Below are positions 30,406-47,410 of a DNA stretch of 64,000 nt, one piece after another. The stretch's first letter is position 1. Every line of letters starts with the position of its first letter. The notes under the pieces are model-generated. The model was given only the letters and a program-made list of their open reading frames with translations. It was not told where the DNA came from and did not search any database. Position numbers and translations under genes: made by a program. The stretch spans positions 14,105,796 to 14,169,795 of the forward strand of contig NC_135562.1 of the NCBI RefSeq assembly GCF_964340395.1. Reading direction: 5' to 3'. This stretch comes from Glandiceps talaboti (taxonomy: Eukaryota > Hemichordata > Enteropneusta > Spengelidae).

Positions 30406-32002
30406 TTAATTTACCAGTCCGTCTATTGTTTCGACTTATCAACCTTTACGGTAAAAACAATAGGTACAAACATTAATGCTATTGATGACATCAGCATTGG
30501 TAAATGGGCACCATACCCAGAATTCCCTATCCAAGTGTACAGTAGTCTATTCATGGTTAATTGAATAATAGTTTTCTCCTACTTTTATAGGAGTTGTGAG
30601 ATGTAGAGTGGTGAAATGCACTTTCTGTGACTCACTATACAGCAACTATATAGTATACGTAGAACTATGAAATCAGCTTCACCTTTGTTCCTATTTAACG
30701 CAGGCGCTACCATCACCATCATATTTCAACCAACAATATATGTAGTTTTATTTTTTGTATTTTTGCATGTAAAGTACTCGTAAAAATAAATGTTGAGTGC
30801 TTCACTTTTACATCTCAAAACAAACAAAACAACCCTTACCAAAATGAAATTTACGGTAAAAAGTAAGCTTAAACTGTACTTATTCTATATTTGAAGTATA
30901 CTTTGGAATGTCAAGTACATTTCAATTATACTTAAAATATACTCAACTATACTTAAAATATAAATTGGCAATAATTGAATTTTCAAACATTGTAATGCAA
31001 AATATGACCCTCCCCCAAGAACAGGTTTGTAAAATGTGACCCCCCCCCCCAATTCCTCCGGCCCTCCTCCCTTGTAAATACTGAAGGCTCCCTAATCTTG
31101 TAATACGTTCTAATAACATAGAATAATGTTCATAACAACCTCAAACCAAACTAGTAATAACAAATGCATTAGATTTTAGGGATTTTTGTGATGTACATTT
31201 GTAATATATATTAATGAACATATTTTATTTACTTAAAGTGGTTGAAGCGACATCTAGCCAAAACCAGTCAAACCTCTTCAATTTCCTCTTGACCACCATG
31301 TCTTTTTTGGAAATAATTTTTGGAAATAATTTTCACACACACTTTCTTGAGAAACAAAACCTGAAATCTGTTTCTCGGTTATGTTAACCTTATAAATCAA
31401 ATAAATGCCATCTGTGAAAGGTAAACAGCTATGTATGGTATTTACAGTAAGACCTAAAACAATGTTTGATTCCGGCCTAACTTTTTTCATGTATTTGAGA
31501 AAAAAAGGAAAACAATCGCAAAAATTGTGAGGTCTCACGAGAAATAGTGAATGCGGAAACTGACATCAACTTAAAACAATATAAAACTGTTCTTCCAATC
31601 TGTAATGGCTGTACATCTGATGGGAAGAAATAAATAACACAGAGACCATTTGGAACACAATAGAAAACCTGAACTAGACACTCACACATGAAAAAAAAAC
31701 ATAATAAAAGGAAATGAAAAATCTACTTACCCAATCTATTCTAAAATTGAGCGTAATCGGAACCACACATTTTTATTAGGCTATTAAAGCTGAGTCACTT
31801 TACCAGTGTTACCAGGCAGATTGTACTAAACTATATCACCTTCACACGAGCGTACCCAAACCCTGACCAGAAACTCTATCAGTTTCCACTTTGGACATCC
31901 TAGCCCTACCCTTAATCATAGACCATACATTGGTATTGAAAATATACTTGATCAAATCTCGAATGATATGTACCATAAATCACAATGAGAAATGTTAAAT
32001 AC

Positions 32003-32090
32003 CTGATGCATTACAGATGGCAATAGTTCCATTTTTTGCTAACGCCTTATACAGGTATTCCATTGCCCCTGCCAGCTCTTTCAGCAGACC
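32003..32090 (-). pseudogene. Remnant of methyltransferase exon 2 downstream of H2
   Basis: The minus strand encodes AMEYLYKALAKNGTIAIC followed by NAS and a GTATTT donor. This is the 3' end of exon 2 of an HNMT-like gene. The rest of the exon is gone, but the flank (31800-32003) still resembles the intron beside H2 exon 2 (33230-33384). It is a trace of a lost gene copy. Confidence 0.7.
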
Positions 32091-32328
32091 TTTCACTCAA
32101 TGATCGTTGACACATTGCACTAACAATACAAATTATTCTTGTAGGCTATATAGTCAACTTCACTTCACTTATTAAAATGTTAAAATCATATGACTCGAAC
32201 ACCAATTCATGAACGGAATTTGTAATAAACATCAAGATAACGTACACAGTATTACTTTATAATTTCAGCAAACCAGAATATATATTTTGACCGTTGATGG
32301 CTCACTTGAAACTACAATACTATCAAGC

Positions 32329-35926
<3,598 letters not shown>

Positions 35927-35958
35927 GGTCGATACGTGAAGATAGGCTGTCACCAAAT

Positions 35959-35966
35959 TGACGTCA
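35959..35966. promoter_or_regulatory. CRE/ATF-like palindrome upstream of H2
   Basis: TGACGTCA lies 32 bases upstream of the H2 ATG. It is conserved in H3 and H4. Confidence 0.5.
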
Positions 35967-36249
35967 TCACTGTACACACGACATAGGTCAAGAAGTTCAC
36001 GCTGTGCCCTACATGTGGCAGTCATTTCAGGCACGTTGCGCAGTTTAAAGGTAAATACGAATAGAAGCAACGTTGCATCCAGTGCAGTTGTGCATAAGGG
36101 ACTGGTCAGTTTCTTCGGCCTGCACATTCGACGAATCTTCATATATAGCCAGGACTGTACCGAATTCAATTTCAACGTGCTACAGATATTGATAATACAA
36201 GGTATGACAGTACAGAAAGACATTTCAAAGTCTTGGGCCATCACTTAAT

Positions 36250-39200
36250 CGCTCGTTTGCATATTTAGCTATGTTTTATTATTAAGGTAGGAGGTGTCAA
36301 ATTCGAATTACGTCAACGACGCAACTTTCGGCGCAGACTGAAACGGGCGCTCTTGTCAACATTCGAACGCGAAACAAACCCGTGTCTGGAAGTGAAGTAA
36401 AGTGTTATATGTTTTTTTCGATCGCTGTACGTACTCTTGAATTGAAGATTTAGGGTGAATGGAAGGTAATTTTGTATGACTTTCAGAAGTCCTTGCGAAG
36501 AAAATTAGCTTTACTACCATGACTTAAAGAGGAACTTAGAGGAATTTAGGCTTGTTGAAATGTATCAACAACCACACTCCCTATATTGCCGGTCAAGCAA
36601 AACATTGACGTGCAAAACAGAAAAGTTGGAGTCGGTCATATTAAAAAGACAACACCACGTCCAGTGTCTGACGCTAGAATTACACGAGTTCGCGAACTAT
36701 TGCACAATTAACCGTAATGTCTGAATACATCCAAGATATTCTACGTGAAATACCCCAGGTCATAAATGTCTGCTACTACACAAGTCATCCAGGTTGAGTA
36801 CACCCCCCCCCGCCCCCCACAAACAAGCAAAAACATTTTCTTTTAATCTTCTCCTTGTTATTTAGTTGCTTTGATTTCGACTACTCGAAATGAAACTGAC
36901 ATGACACTTGGAAACTTTAATTGCATTATTTCAAAACAATGACTTGTATGGTATTCACATGAAATTTACATACCGACCATAATTCCATATCGCCATTAAA
37001 TGAAGTACTTTGTTTGCGTTTTTGCTTTGTTACTATGGTAACCAGATTTCCTATACAGATTGATTCTATGTCGTTTTGGAAGCACATCGCTCGATAGGTC
37101 AGCAGTGTCACCAGAGCTCGAGGGCGATTGATAGGGTCATAGCACTAGATCAATCATTTGATTGTTTGTGTGCATTTCTCAAACCATTGATGTCTCATCG
37201 ATGCTGAAACCAAGTTTGTCATTACAAGAAAAACAACAATGATAATTATTAGAAACCGTACGACCGATCGCGGGGAAAAAAAGTGAAACGCTACGTATAC
37301 TTCTATTATTTAAAAATGGGGCTACGACCGTTTCACCAGTGGAGAATCGACAGTGAAAACAAAAATACTTCTTCTTCACTGGGCCATGACCGTGCGACTG
37401 GTCATGGACAGCAATGGAACCCCCGGCCATTACACATCCCTGTATCAGTATAGCCAATTTAAAATTACTGAATCTATAGTTTGTTTTTCAGTAGATGTAT
37501 TCAACCAAAAATAGATTTTTTTCAGCTCTCTCGCCAACTATAGTATGTCACTAGTCACACTAACTCTATTGAGTGTTTACGTATTGTAAAGCCTACAGTT
37601 CAAATTGCAGCAAATCATACAAGTTGTATAAAAAAAACTATCTACATTGTCTCCCCATGAAAGAAGTATCCATGCTAACAATAATAAGATTTCAATGGAC
37701 TGCATTTCAAATTTTCTTAGTGACCACACTCCGGAATATAACACTAGCAATTTCCTTACATGAAATCAACATTTAACTGTTTCAACAATGCGAGAATGAG
37801 ATATAAGGTGCGAGATCAATATATATTTCAAATCAATGTAGGATGAAATTTTTTTTTTTTTTACTTTTGGGGTGTTTTTTTTTTAAGTTGTCTAGTTCTC
37901 ATCCTACAGAAACGATTTTACTTTTTAATGGGTCTGTTTGTACCCCTAAACATGTAATTATTTCTTTTTTAAAAATATCCCCTAAATTGAGAAATGGAAG
38001 AATTTTCACTATAGCACAGCACTAAAATAAAGTGTCAACAGAAGACCTATTTTTCCTCACTACATACTGGATTTGTATTCATAGTATTACTACATACTGA
38101 TTTGAAATTGGATGGACATTTTCAATTTTGGTCAATTAAGTTAGGGGGGGGGGAACTAAATGTTTTTAGCTTTTTATCCTACATTGAACTATTGACACCC
38201 CTAATGTGTTGATTTATCATAGTACATAATTATGTACTGACAGAACTATCCCTTGGTACCCATGTGTTCCAGTATTATGAAATTTCATGTGAATTGTGTC
38301 CAACATTTTGAAATTTGGAAGGGGGTGGGGTCATAATTATGAATATTATGGCCACTTTGGCTTTGGGAGAAATACATAAACTCTACACATGAATAGTTCA
38401 GTTGATTTATCATACATATGAACTGACAGAAATATACCTTGGTGCCTGTGTGTTCCAATATTGTACAATGTCAAGTGATCTTTGTTCAAAATGTTGAAAT
38501 TTTGATGGGGTGGGGGTAACATTTTTTACTGGCATTTTAAAGTTACCATACACACAATGATTTTTGTTGTATAATTATGAAGAGATATTGGTACATTATA
38601 CATATGTGCAAAGTTAAACAAGCTCATTTTAATTTTTGTCAAAATCAACAATATTTCATTAAAAAATTATGTCAAAAATGTCTACATTTAGATGGGGTGT
38701 GGGGTTACAATTTCAATTCTAGAATTTAAATGGACGTGGTGACCCACTATTATTTTGTCATTGATAAATATTTTGAATAATACATTGTACACATACAGCA
38801 TATAAAAATAATCTATCACGGACTTTCATCCTTTTCCGCAGTTTTCTTACATTTTTCTTTAAAAATCGCAAAGCAGCTGGGGATATAAAAACATAGCATT
38901 TCATGAAATAATGAAAAGAATTTACAAACAAATATGTCTGGACATAATACACATTGCACTAAAATATGTGAGTTCATTAAGTGCTCCAGGGATAATCTTT
39001 AACTGTCAAAAATTGTGATGTAGTTAATTGTTGTAGATCTACTTATTTTGACCCAAAACAATATGTGTAGATACAAGAAACGGTCATTATCTTGAAAACA
39101 AAGGTGGTGACATAGTATTTTCTTTGAATTTTTTGCATATTCAGATATCACTGCTTAGGTATGCAAAGTATAAGAAAAATCTATCGACTTTTTGAATTTG

Positions 39201-39475
39201 ACACCTCCCCCTTAAAGTGCAATGTAGAACAGCTGCACTTAATAATGAAAGGCATGACTGCGCAGTGCAGTCACTGTACTTTTGGCGGGCGTGGCTTGCA
39301 TAATTAAGGCTAATTTGCATGATTATGGTTTTATAAGTAGAGCTACACATGCAGAATGGTTGCACCAAATTCAATGAAACATGCTACATCATTCTATGGA
39401 TCATTCAAAGATATACGGGAGCATTTTCAGCTCATCTCTGGTCTGTCATTCAGCTGGTTATCATTTGTTTAAGGG
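36250..39475. other. Intergenic region between H2 and H3
   Basis: No gene is recognised. A degenerate tandem repeat with a period of about 190 bp runs through 38200-38700; its units share GTTGATTTATCATA and CTTGGT-CC-TGTGTTCC. The rest is AT-rich. Confidence 0.45.
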
Positions 39476-39479
39476 TGAC

Positions 39480-39860
39480 CCAAAGTTGGCGCTGTGCCCT
39501 ACATTTCAGGTACGTTGCACGGTGTTACAGAAATATGGAGCAACCTTGCATCGCAGTTGTGCATAAGCGATATAGCAACAAATTAAAGTCAGTGATTTAC
39601 TCTTGTGTGTAAGGGGTTTAACGGTTTGACAATTAATAATATAGCATAATTTTCTACAGTTTAATCCACTGAGACGCGTTTTGTGTCATCCCGAAAGTGT
39701 CTTTTTCATTTTTTTTCCACCATTTTATGGAAATACGCCAATTTTCTCTCGATACATACGTAATTTTCAACGCTGGCAATTTTCATTCACTTTGGCAGAT
39801 TTTCGAAGGTAAACTTTTCACTGAAAGTGTAAACTTGGAGATATTTCTATAATATTCATA
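39480..39860 (-). pseudogene. Remnant of a methyltransferase gene 5' flank
   Basis: Words such as GGCGCTGTGCCCTACAT and CATCCCGAAAG-GTCTTT recur at 35994 and 45541, in the upstream flanks of H2 and H3. No exon 1 follows, so this looks like the 5' flank of a lost copy lying between H2 and H3. Confidence 0.55.
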
Positions 39861-40467
39861 CAGTTTCCGTAACGTCTAAAGACTCGTGTCACGTTACGGA
39901 AACTGCACTCACAGTGATACGATAAACAAAAGATCACATCATGAAATATATTATGATTGAACAGGTTTCCCTTTTGTTAAGGACACTCATAAATTTTGGT
40001 CTTGTCACTACAAGCCACCTAGAACTACAATCTTGAAAGTAGTAATGGTCAGTCCGCCTTAACCATTACAATGTCTCAATTCTATATATTTCGAGATATA
40101 GATCACTTGTCTGATAACACAAGTTCTCTTTTGGGAAAAAAATACTTTTTACTCGTGACTAAGGGTTGTCACTACGAGTCGCTAGACGACTAGTGATAGA
40201 GCCCCCCTTAAGTCACTCATATTTTCCTTGGCTGAATGTAGAAAAGTATTGGCATAAATGACATCTAATTCTGGCAAATACATGAAGAACAAGCCTTCTA
40301 CGGTCGAAGACATAACCCCCAAAAACTGGTTTGACAGGTTGAAATATTAAAATCACATAACTCTAACACCAATGCATGAATGGAATTTGTCATAAACATT
40401 AGTATGGTTTACCCAGTATTACTTTATAATGTCATCAACCCAGAAAATATATTTCAATCAAGCCTGC

Positions 40468-42914
40468 CTAATGAATAATTATAACATCTCTGTTGTTTTT
40501 GATAAATATGCCATCATCTGTTTTACGAGACATCAGTTTTGGGCTCTGAAGAAACTGAAGGACATCATCAACCAAATATTTAGGTGCTGTTTCTCTAAAA
40601 TTCACAACCTGTGTGAACATATCCAAAATCAAGCTTCCAACTTCTGAATTTTCTTGCAGACACAAAGTGATGTCAACCACTGCCTCCATTTCAACTACTG
40701 TGACACTGGCTCCAATATCATGAAATAAAGCCACCAATTTGTCAGTTGGAACAATCTTGAAACCGGGGACCATGCCTGGGTATTGCTGCTCCATTCCAGT
40801 GAATATATCTTTTTCTGTTGGCGGAAAAATATGCTTGGTTGACATTATTGCAATGGGTTTATCATGTTACGACATACACAAGCTAAGTGGAATGCATTCT
40901 ACTAGAAAGTGTGGGATTTCTTTTCCGATAGTCTTACTTCGAATCGTCCTGTGCTGAAAATGGTCAAACATTCAAAATTTACAAATTTATTGAAATAAAG
41001 CTTTGGAAAATGAAGTCTTATCATTCTTAAATATGTGTCGAGCTGTAAAATACGAATGAAATACGGATTGTGTCAATACTTGTAATGACAAGACACCGTT
41101 TGTCTGCCATATTTCACATAACAAGTTTAAGCATAAACATTAATTCTAACAACCACAAACTAGTAATAACAAATAAACTTTGTCGGGTAAATATTATGGC
41201 AAGTTGAGTAGCTTTACCAGAATTACCAGGTAAAAAATATACTACACTATGTCCGCTTCAAACAGGATACCCAAACCCTAAATGATAGGCCATACAAGGC
41301 CATAAGAAATACTTGATCAAATGATATGTACCATGAATTACAATCAAAATGACAAATACCTGAACTATTAAAGATAGCAAGAGTTCCATTTGTTGTCAAT
41401 GCATTGTACAGGTATTTCATTGCTGCCGCTGGTTCCTGTATGTAAGGCATAACAGTGGTAAGAAGCATGCAATGGAAAGTTTGGTTGCTGGATTCACTTT
41501 CCATGTAGTCTTCTAATGTCATATTCTTCCATTCAAATTCTACATCCTCAAGTCCCGACTCCTCTTTGATGACATTCTCCTTAAACTCTGATATCATAGC
41601 AGGTGAAGGCTCCACAATTGTTGCTTTGATTTTCGGATATCGCTTTCTCAGTTGAACTAGAAGCTTAATATCAGTTATACCTGGATAGGAATGTTTATTC
41701 ATTAAAAAACGATCATGAGATTGGCTTATAACAGTGGCAAGTTAAATAATTACATTCTAAAAACAATATTTCTAACACATTTTGTCTTCACTGTCCTTTG
41801 GAGTAAATACGTTGTATAGTATGAACGATTATTGTAGGCCAGCTGCACAGCTTCAAAATTACCTATACACAACATTTACAGTTTCAGTATTGAAATAATC
41901 ACTGCCGCATTCTGCCGAAGGTAATCGTATACCATTTAACATAGGAATAAATATGTAATTTTCAGTGTATGACAGTGTTAATAGTCATTCGGTTATGTCA
42001 AGTCCTATATGATATTCACATTTATAGTCCTACATGACATCGCTGATACATGCATACTGAATATTGCATGCAAGTACCATATACAGTACCATATACAGTA
42101 CCATATTGTGCCATTAGACAAGGACCTAATAACTATTCAACCGCGGTTGAAGAAATCCTATTGAATTCACATTGATATGTAGTCCTACATGATCGGCCCT
42201 GATACATGTATACTGAATATTTTATGGAGGTTAATAAAGAACGCCTTCAAGCCATATTGTGCCATTAGGAAAGACCATTTATGTTACTCCACGGCTCCGT
42301 ATTGTGCCATTAAACAAGACCCTATTCACCCAAGGTTAAAGATATGACCTTGGCCCCAGAACAACGGCCCCATTCTAGACTACCTTATTATCAGACGTTT
42401 GTCTTTCCAGACACCATCAGACTGTGATACGTCCTACCAAAACACATCGCAAACAATGAACACCTGGACACTTTGGAAAGAAGGGTCGTCAGTGACCTGC
42501 GCAAATGAATGCACACAGCCAAGTCATATTTTATACGAACTTGGAGTAATTATACTCACAGTATAATTATTCCAAGATACGAAGAACACCCAATCTTTGT
42601 AATTTTGTAGCTACTAATACATGCGGTTGATTTGATGTCATCAACATGTGTGGCTTTCTGATTCATAATGGGCTTAGTAGGCATAGTTCAACATATGTGT
42701 ATCTCATGACACCTACCCATACCACTGCCGCGCCAACTCCCAGATAGTAAAATTCGTCAACATCTCGCGCCAGGGCTGTAATAACTGTTTCAGGAATTTC
42801 AGTTGAACATATTTCGTATGTCTTCTCAGCCCTGTCTGTGTAACCAAAGTAGGTAGCCAAAGAGTTATGGTAATGAGCAGGGGACGACATTATTGGAATC
42901 ATTTTGGATGCCAT
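40468..42914 (-). pseudogene. H3: histamine N-methyltransferase-like gene, SAM loop frameshifted
   Basis: Exons on the minus strand are 42914-42717 (198 nt), 41680-41360 (321 nt) and 40814-40468 (347 nt). Exons 2 and 3 are open and close to H4 (DIKLLVQLRKRYPKIKAT, FLQSPKLMSRKTDDG). Exon 1 matches H2 and H4 up to YLGVG. It then carries five extra bases (GCGGC on the minus strand) exactly inside the SAM-binding glycine loop, which gives AAVVW instead of SGMG and shifts exon 2 out of frame. The expected donor GTAGGTGT is still present. This is either a pseudogene or an assembly error; the clean state of exons 2 and 3 says any loss is recent. A CRE-like site sits 31 bases upstream of the ATG, and a retrotransposon lies beyond it. 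Confidence 0.75.
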
Positions 42915-42945
42915 AGTCGACAGTGAATAAAGGCTGTCACTAAAT

Positions 42946-42953
42946 TGACGTCA
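42946..42953. promoter_or_regulatory. CRE/ATF-like palindrome upstream of H3
   Basis: TGACGTCA lies 31 bases upstream of the H3 ATG, in the same local context (AAATTGACGTCATC) as in H2. Confidence 0.5.
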
Positions 42954-43017
42954 TCGAGGTCAAGAAGTTGGCGCTGTGGCCTACATTTGGTAGTCATTTC
43001 AGGCACGTTGCGCAGTT

Positions 43018-45380
43018 TAATAATAATAATTTATTGTTTAAAGACCACTACACAAACATGTCTCAGCGGTCTGAACATTACAAAATAAGAAAGACTAGCA
43101 AAAAAGCAACAACAACAAAAATCTAGCATAAGAACACAATGAGTAATTTAAAAGCGTCTCTAAAAACAAAATTTAAACACATCAGCAATAGCATTGTCGG
43201 AAAATATACGTTTTAAGACTCTTCTTGAAAGGAGCAATTTTCTCAAGTAGTCGAAGCTCAAGCGGTAAACTATTCCACAGTTTAGGAGCATACACACTGA
43301 AAGCCCTGTCACCATACGTTTTAGAAGGTTGTTTCCATGATCTTTAATAGAGAAAGGATTCAGCCTGATTCCAACACTCTTTCTCGTATTATGTAATGGA
43401 TGATCGTTCATCCGATGCGTTCATCCGACATCATCGACTTAACAGACACTTGTTGCGTTCTACCTTTCAAAAAGGATTCAAACCAATGTAAGCAGTCCCT
43501 TGTATGCCAAAACGGGAACACAGCCTGCCAAAGAGAATGTTATGGTCGATGGTGTCGAATGCAGCTGACAAATCCAAAAGAACTAGACTGACATTATGAT
43601 GCTTATCGAGAGCAAGCATGACATCATTTAGCATACGTAAAAGTGTAGTCTCGGTGCCATGCCCATCACGATAAGCAGACTGAAAACGACCATATAATGA
43701 GTTATCAGACAAATAACGATTTAAACGAAAAAAGGCACATTTCTCCAAAAACTTGTCAAGGAAACTGCAATTAGATACAGGTCGATAGTTGTTCATTATA
43801 TTAAAATCAAGACCAGTTTACTTAATGAGCGGACGAACAATGGCTGTTTTGCAGTCAGTAGGGAAAACACCAGAGGAAAACAATGAATTTACAATATGAA
43901 GCAACACTGGGGCCAATTCATTTACACATGCCTTAACCAGCTGTGTTGGAAGTGGATCTAACTGACATGTCTTAGAAGGCATTTTACTAATAATAGAAAT
44001 TACATCATCAAGACACAAAGGTTCAAGAACACAAAGCGAGTTCTGAGACGAAATTGGCTCAACATTAAAATACCTAGTACTTTGGAGTCTTGCACGAATA
44101 TCTATTATTTTCTGTTCAAAAAAATTTGCAAAAGCAACTGGTAATTTAGATAATTCAAGGTTATTTGGGAGAATATCCGATGCGGATTTCTTTGAACAAG
44201 ATATGTCATCAACAACTCTGAAAAGTTCCCTAGTACTTGCATTTTCGATTTTACTTCGATAAAATGACTCTCTCTTCATTGCCAGCTTTTCTGTCTATCA
44301 ATTTCAAGTTTAGAAAGCAGCCACTTTTGTTCAAGTGATCTTAAAGTCCTGCATTCAGTCAATAGATCTTGTGTAAACCATTCAGCACGGGGTTTCTGCA
44401 TGACAGATCTCTGTATGGTAGGAGTGTGCGTGTCAAACAAGCTCTTCAATGTAGAGTTGTAAAGTTCTGTCAGCTCATTTACCTCCTGAATCGACGTCGA
44501 CTTTGTAGAATTTAGTGTGTTTGCGAGAGTGTGTTGAAGTTCCAGTACATTAATGTTCATTAAGTTGCGCTGTTCCCTGATTATTCTTGTTGGAGGTGGG
44601 CGAGTGATCATAGACTTAAAGTGAACTGCAGCGTGGTCAGATGGCATTTTATTGTCTATCATGAAGTTTCCTAGCCATGGTTCAGAGGAACGGGTCAGTA
44701 CAAGGTCTAAAGTATAACCATTCTGACGTGTACTCCCAACTACGTGTTGATTAAGACTGAGAGATTGAATAAGATCATTGAATTGACGAGAGCAACTGTC
44801 ATTTCCATCATCAACATGGATATTAAACTCACCACCTGCTATTAGTAAGCGACCAGGTGCGAGTAACAGGCATTCCATTAAAATGACGAATTCCGAGAAA
44901 AAGACTTTCTCGGTGAATTTATGCTTCGCAGAATATGGCGGGCGGTAAATAATCACAATACGAAGGTCAGAACTACCCAAACGGATGTTCACGTCCATTA
45001 CCTCAAAAGATTTAAACTTATCGGACTTGTTCTTCTTAGGCATTAAATTAGATCTTGTTATCAATGTTATACCACCACCCTTGCGATGACATCGCGGTGC
45101 TTGCAATATCGTATAGCCTGAGATGGAAGATGAAAAATTTGCTTCTACTAAGGCTCGATTTCTCTCAGTGATCCAGGATTCACGAATCATAAAAATGTCT
45201 GTACCATTTGAAAGAATCGAAGCACATAATGCTCCGACTTTACTATCCATTGATCTTGCATTCCACAGAGTGAAGTTTACACAGTCACGTAAATAATATG
45301 ACGAAGTTCTTTTGATTGAAGTTAGCGTACTACATGTACCTCTGACAGGAGTCGAAGCAAACTTGTAATCAGCATGACGT
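43018..45380 (-). mobile_element. CR1/L2-like non-LTR retrotransposon, internally deleted
   Basis: The minus strand encodes an apurinic-type endonuclease (FTLWNARSMDSK, RIVIIYRPPYS, PSDHAAVHF) at about 45290-44600. A linker follows, then the start of the reverse transcriptase (NNYRPVSNCSFLDK, LVLLDLSAAFDTIDH) to about 43480. After WFESFLKGRTQQ the palm with the catalytic FADD-type motif is missing, and the sequence jumps to the C-terminal tail (YGDRAFSVYAPKLWNSLP) at about 43310. The 3' end is an (ATT)n tail at about 43020-43033. GTTTAA is found at both ends, next to flanks that are contiguous in H2. The element cannot make its own reverse transcriptase. Confidence 0.85.
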
Positions 45381-45935
45381 TTAAAGGTAAATACGAAGTG
45401 ACGTTGCATCGCAATTGTGCTTAAGTTAAAATAGCAAGAAGAGAGCAACAAAATCCATCATTTAACAACAGTGTAGTAAAGGATTTAACGGTTTGACGAT
45501 TTCTAAAATATACCGAAATATACCATGCCACCTACTAATGCATTTTGTGCCATCCCGAAAGAGTCTTTGTTGTTGTTCGTTCCACCATTTCATGGAAATA
45601 TGCAAATTCTTCCCGATACTTTCGTAATCTTAAACGCTGGAAATTTGCGGTCAATTTAGCTGATTTTCGAAGGTGAACTTTTCACTGAAAGTGTAAAATT
45701 GGAGACGGTCAGTCATGATGCAGTGATATGATGTGATAGGGAGGAGGATAAAACTCGTATCACTTGATACTGCAAATTCTTACATGAGGTCTTTAACCGT
45801 TGGAAAAAAGTTCATTTATACAACTGTAACAATGTATGTGATATTTATTTATTCATGTATTTAGTTTTATATTCTTTGTGTCCTATAAGCTGAGTTGATA
45901 CGCTTTGGGCGTAATCTTTGTGGTGTATATCAAAA

Positions 45936-46285
45936 GGTAAAAATAATAATAATGTTGGGTTCTTATATAGCGATTTCCCACTCAAAAGAACTTTACAATT
46001 ATTACCCTGGCTCGGATCAGAACGGCATAACGGCCCTTTAGTCTTCCTCAACTCCCCATTGCAGCTATTCGAGCGCATAGGATTAAAGCCTTCACATTAC
46101 AACCTACATCCTACCAGGTCCCCAATTATACAGCTGGGTTGACTGAGGCTCAATCTTGCCCAGGGACTTTAGCCACTGAGAAACAAACAGCAGGCAGCGA
46201 CAGGGGCTCGAACCTCCAACCTCGAACCTCCATAGTATAGATTCCAAGCCGGTAACGCTAACCATTCACCCATCATGACTCCACA
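45936..46285 (-). mobile_element. tRNA-derived SINE with LINE-like 3' tail
   Basis: Read on the minus strand, it starts near 46285 with GATGGGTGAATGGTTAGCG (A-box-like). GGTTCGAGCCCC (a B-box match) follows, preceded by a near duplicate GGTTCGAGGTTGG. The 3' end is ATCGCTATATAAGAACC followed by (ATT)n. That tail resembles the 3' end of the LINE fragment at 1288-1302, suggesting the SINE uses a CR1/L2-type partner. Confidence 0.7.
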
Positions 46286-46679
46286 CAGGTACTCACTGTA
46301 CTGACTGATGAAGAACACTGAATCATCATTTTCAATTAACTAAACTCAAACCTGGTATTATAACTTATAAACGAGCCAATGACGTAATTGTTTATGCTTA
46401 TAAAAATGCTGAAGAAATATACACCATGCAATCTACTATTTGAAAAATCCAGCAGGTAATGGTAATGTCACAGAAGGCACATATCGTTGTTAACATTTTT
46501 CAAGAATACTTTTATCAACATATGTTATGGAAGTAAGTTAAGAATGAATATAGCTCAGGCTTCGAAGTCACACACACATCAACGAATGGTTAGCCCTATG
46601 TGATCGATGAGGGCGCACAGTACTAAGATGTTCGAGTATTATTACGCAGTAGATGATATCGGTACATAGAAAACATTTT

Positions 46680-47210
46680 TTTTTAAATTAGCGATGTCGG
46701 TCTAGTGTGAAATTTGATTGGAACATTTATAGGGGTGCTAAGATTAAGAATTGTTCATGACATGGTGATTTCTTCTTTGATATGCAAATTAGGTATACAA
46801 TTGTGTCTTTTTTGGTAAAAACCTTAAACTCATAAAGTACTGGGCAGATTATATATTTAAAAAAAAGGACTGGGCAGATCGGTCTGAAATTTGGTGAGAT
46901 AATTCTTAAGAGTTTGTAGATTAAGTACTGTTCATCACATGATAATACTATCAGTGACGTGCAAATTGGGGTTGAAAGGTGTCCTGTTGGTAAAACAATC
47001 TACATATCCAAAATTATTGAGCAGATTGGGTTCAAATTTGATGGGATATTCTTAGTGGTTTTTAGATTAAGATGGTTCATAACATGATGGTCCCTTCAGT
47101 GATGTACAAATTTCGTCAAAAAATGTGTATTTTGGTCAAAAAATATATAACTCCAAAACTAATGAGCAGATTGGGCAGGAATTTCATGGGGATTCATTTG
47201 GGGATGTGTG
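46680..47210. repeat. Degenerate tandem repeat array, units about 130-160 bp
   Basis: Three diverged units each contain an AGCAGATTGGG-type word, then TTAAGA-TGTTCATGACATGATG and GATGTGCAAATT. Confidence 0.65.
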
Positions 47211-47410
47211 GATGAAGCTGTATGCAACAGGGGTGGGTAGGTTAGTGAATAAATATTCACAGAATGTAGGCACATATACCTACCAACAGAACCGCGCCCA
47301 TAACAACGGCTAAATGGTTTATATTGCAAGTATGAAAACTGGAAAGGGTAGTCAAATTAAGACCATGCCCATAGCAACAGCCAGGCAAAGTTGTGCCACA
47401 GTGCTATTGG

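Larger units (their letters stand above)
29583..32328. other. Region between the 3' ends of H1 and H2
   Basis: The convergent intergenic space holds the foldback at 30258-30405, a single-arm relative of the GGGAGCCTT element at about 30985-31092, and the exon remnant at 32003-32090. No other gene is seen. Confidence 0.5.
45381..47410. other. Region between the retrotransposon and H4 3' end
   Basis: It contains the continued H3 5' flank (45381-45720), the SINE, and a degenerate repeat array at 46680-47210. The array units share CAGATTGGG-TGAAATTTG-TGGG and GTTCATGACATG-TG. No gene is seen. Confidence 0.5.

Noticed and set aside
35927-36244. N-terminal extension of H2 from the open upstream frame
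   Set aside because: The other copies have no matching upstream coding frame, and the CRE-like site and flank repeats lie there, so it is taken as 5' flank.
45290-45451. Start of the 391-codon endonuclease frame as the true element start
   Set aside because: The first residues come from H3 flank sequence shared with H2 and 39.5 kb, so the element begins near 45380 and is 5' truncated.
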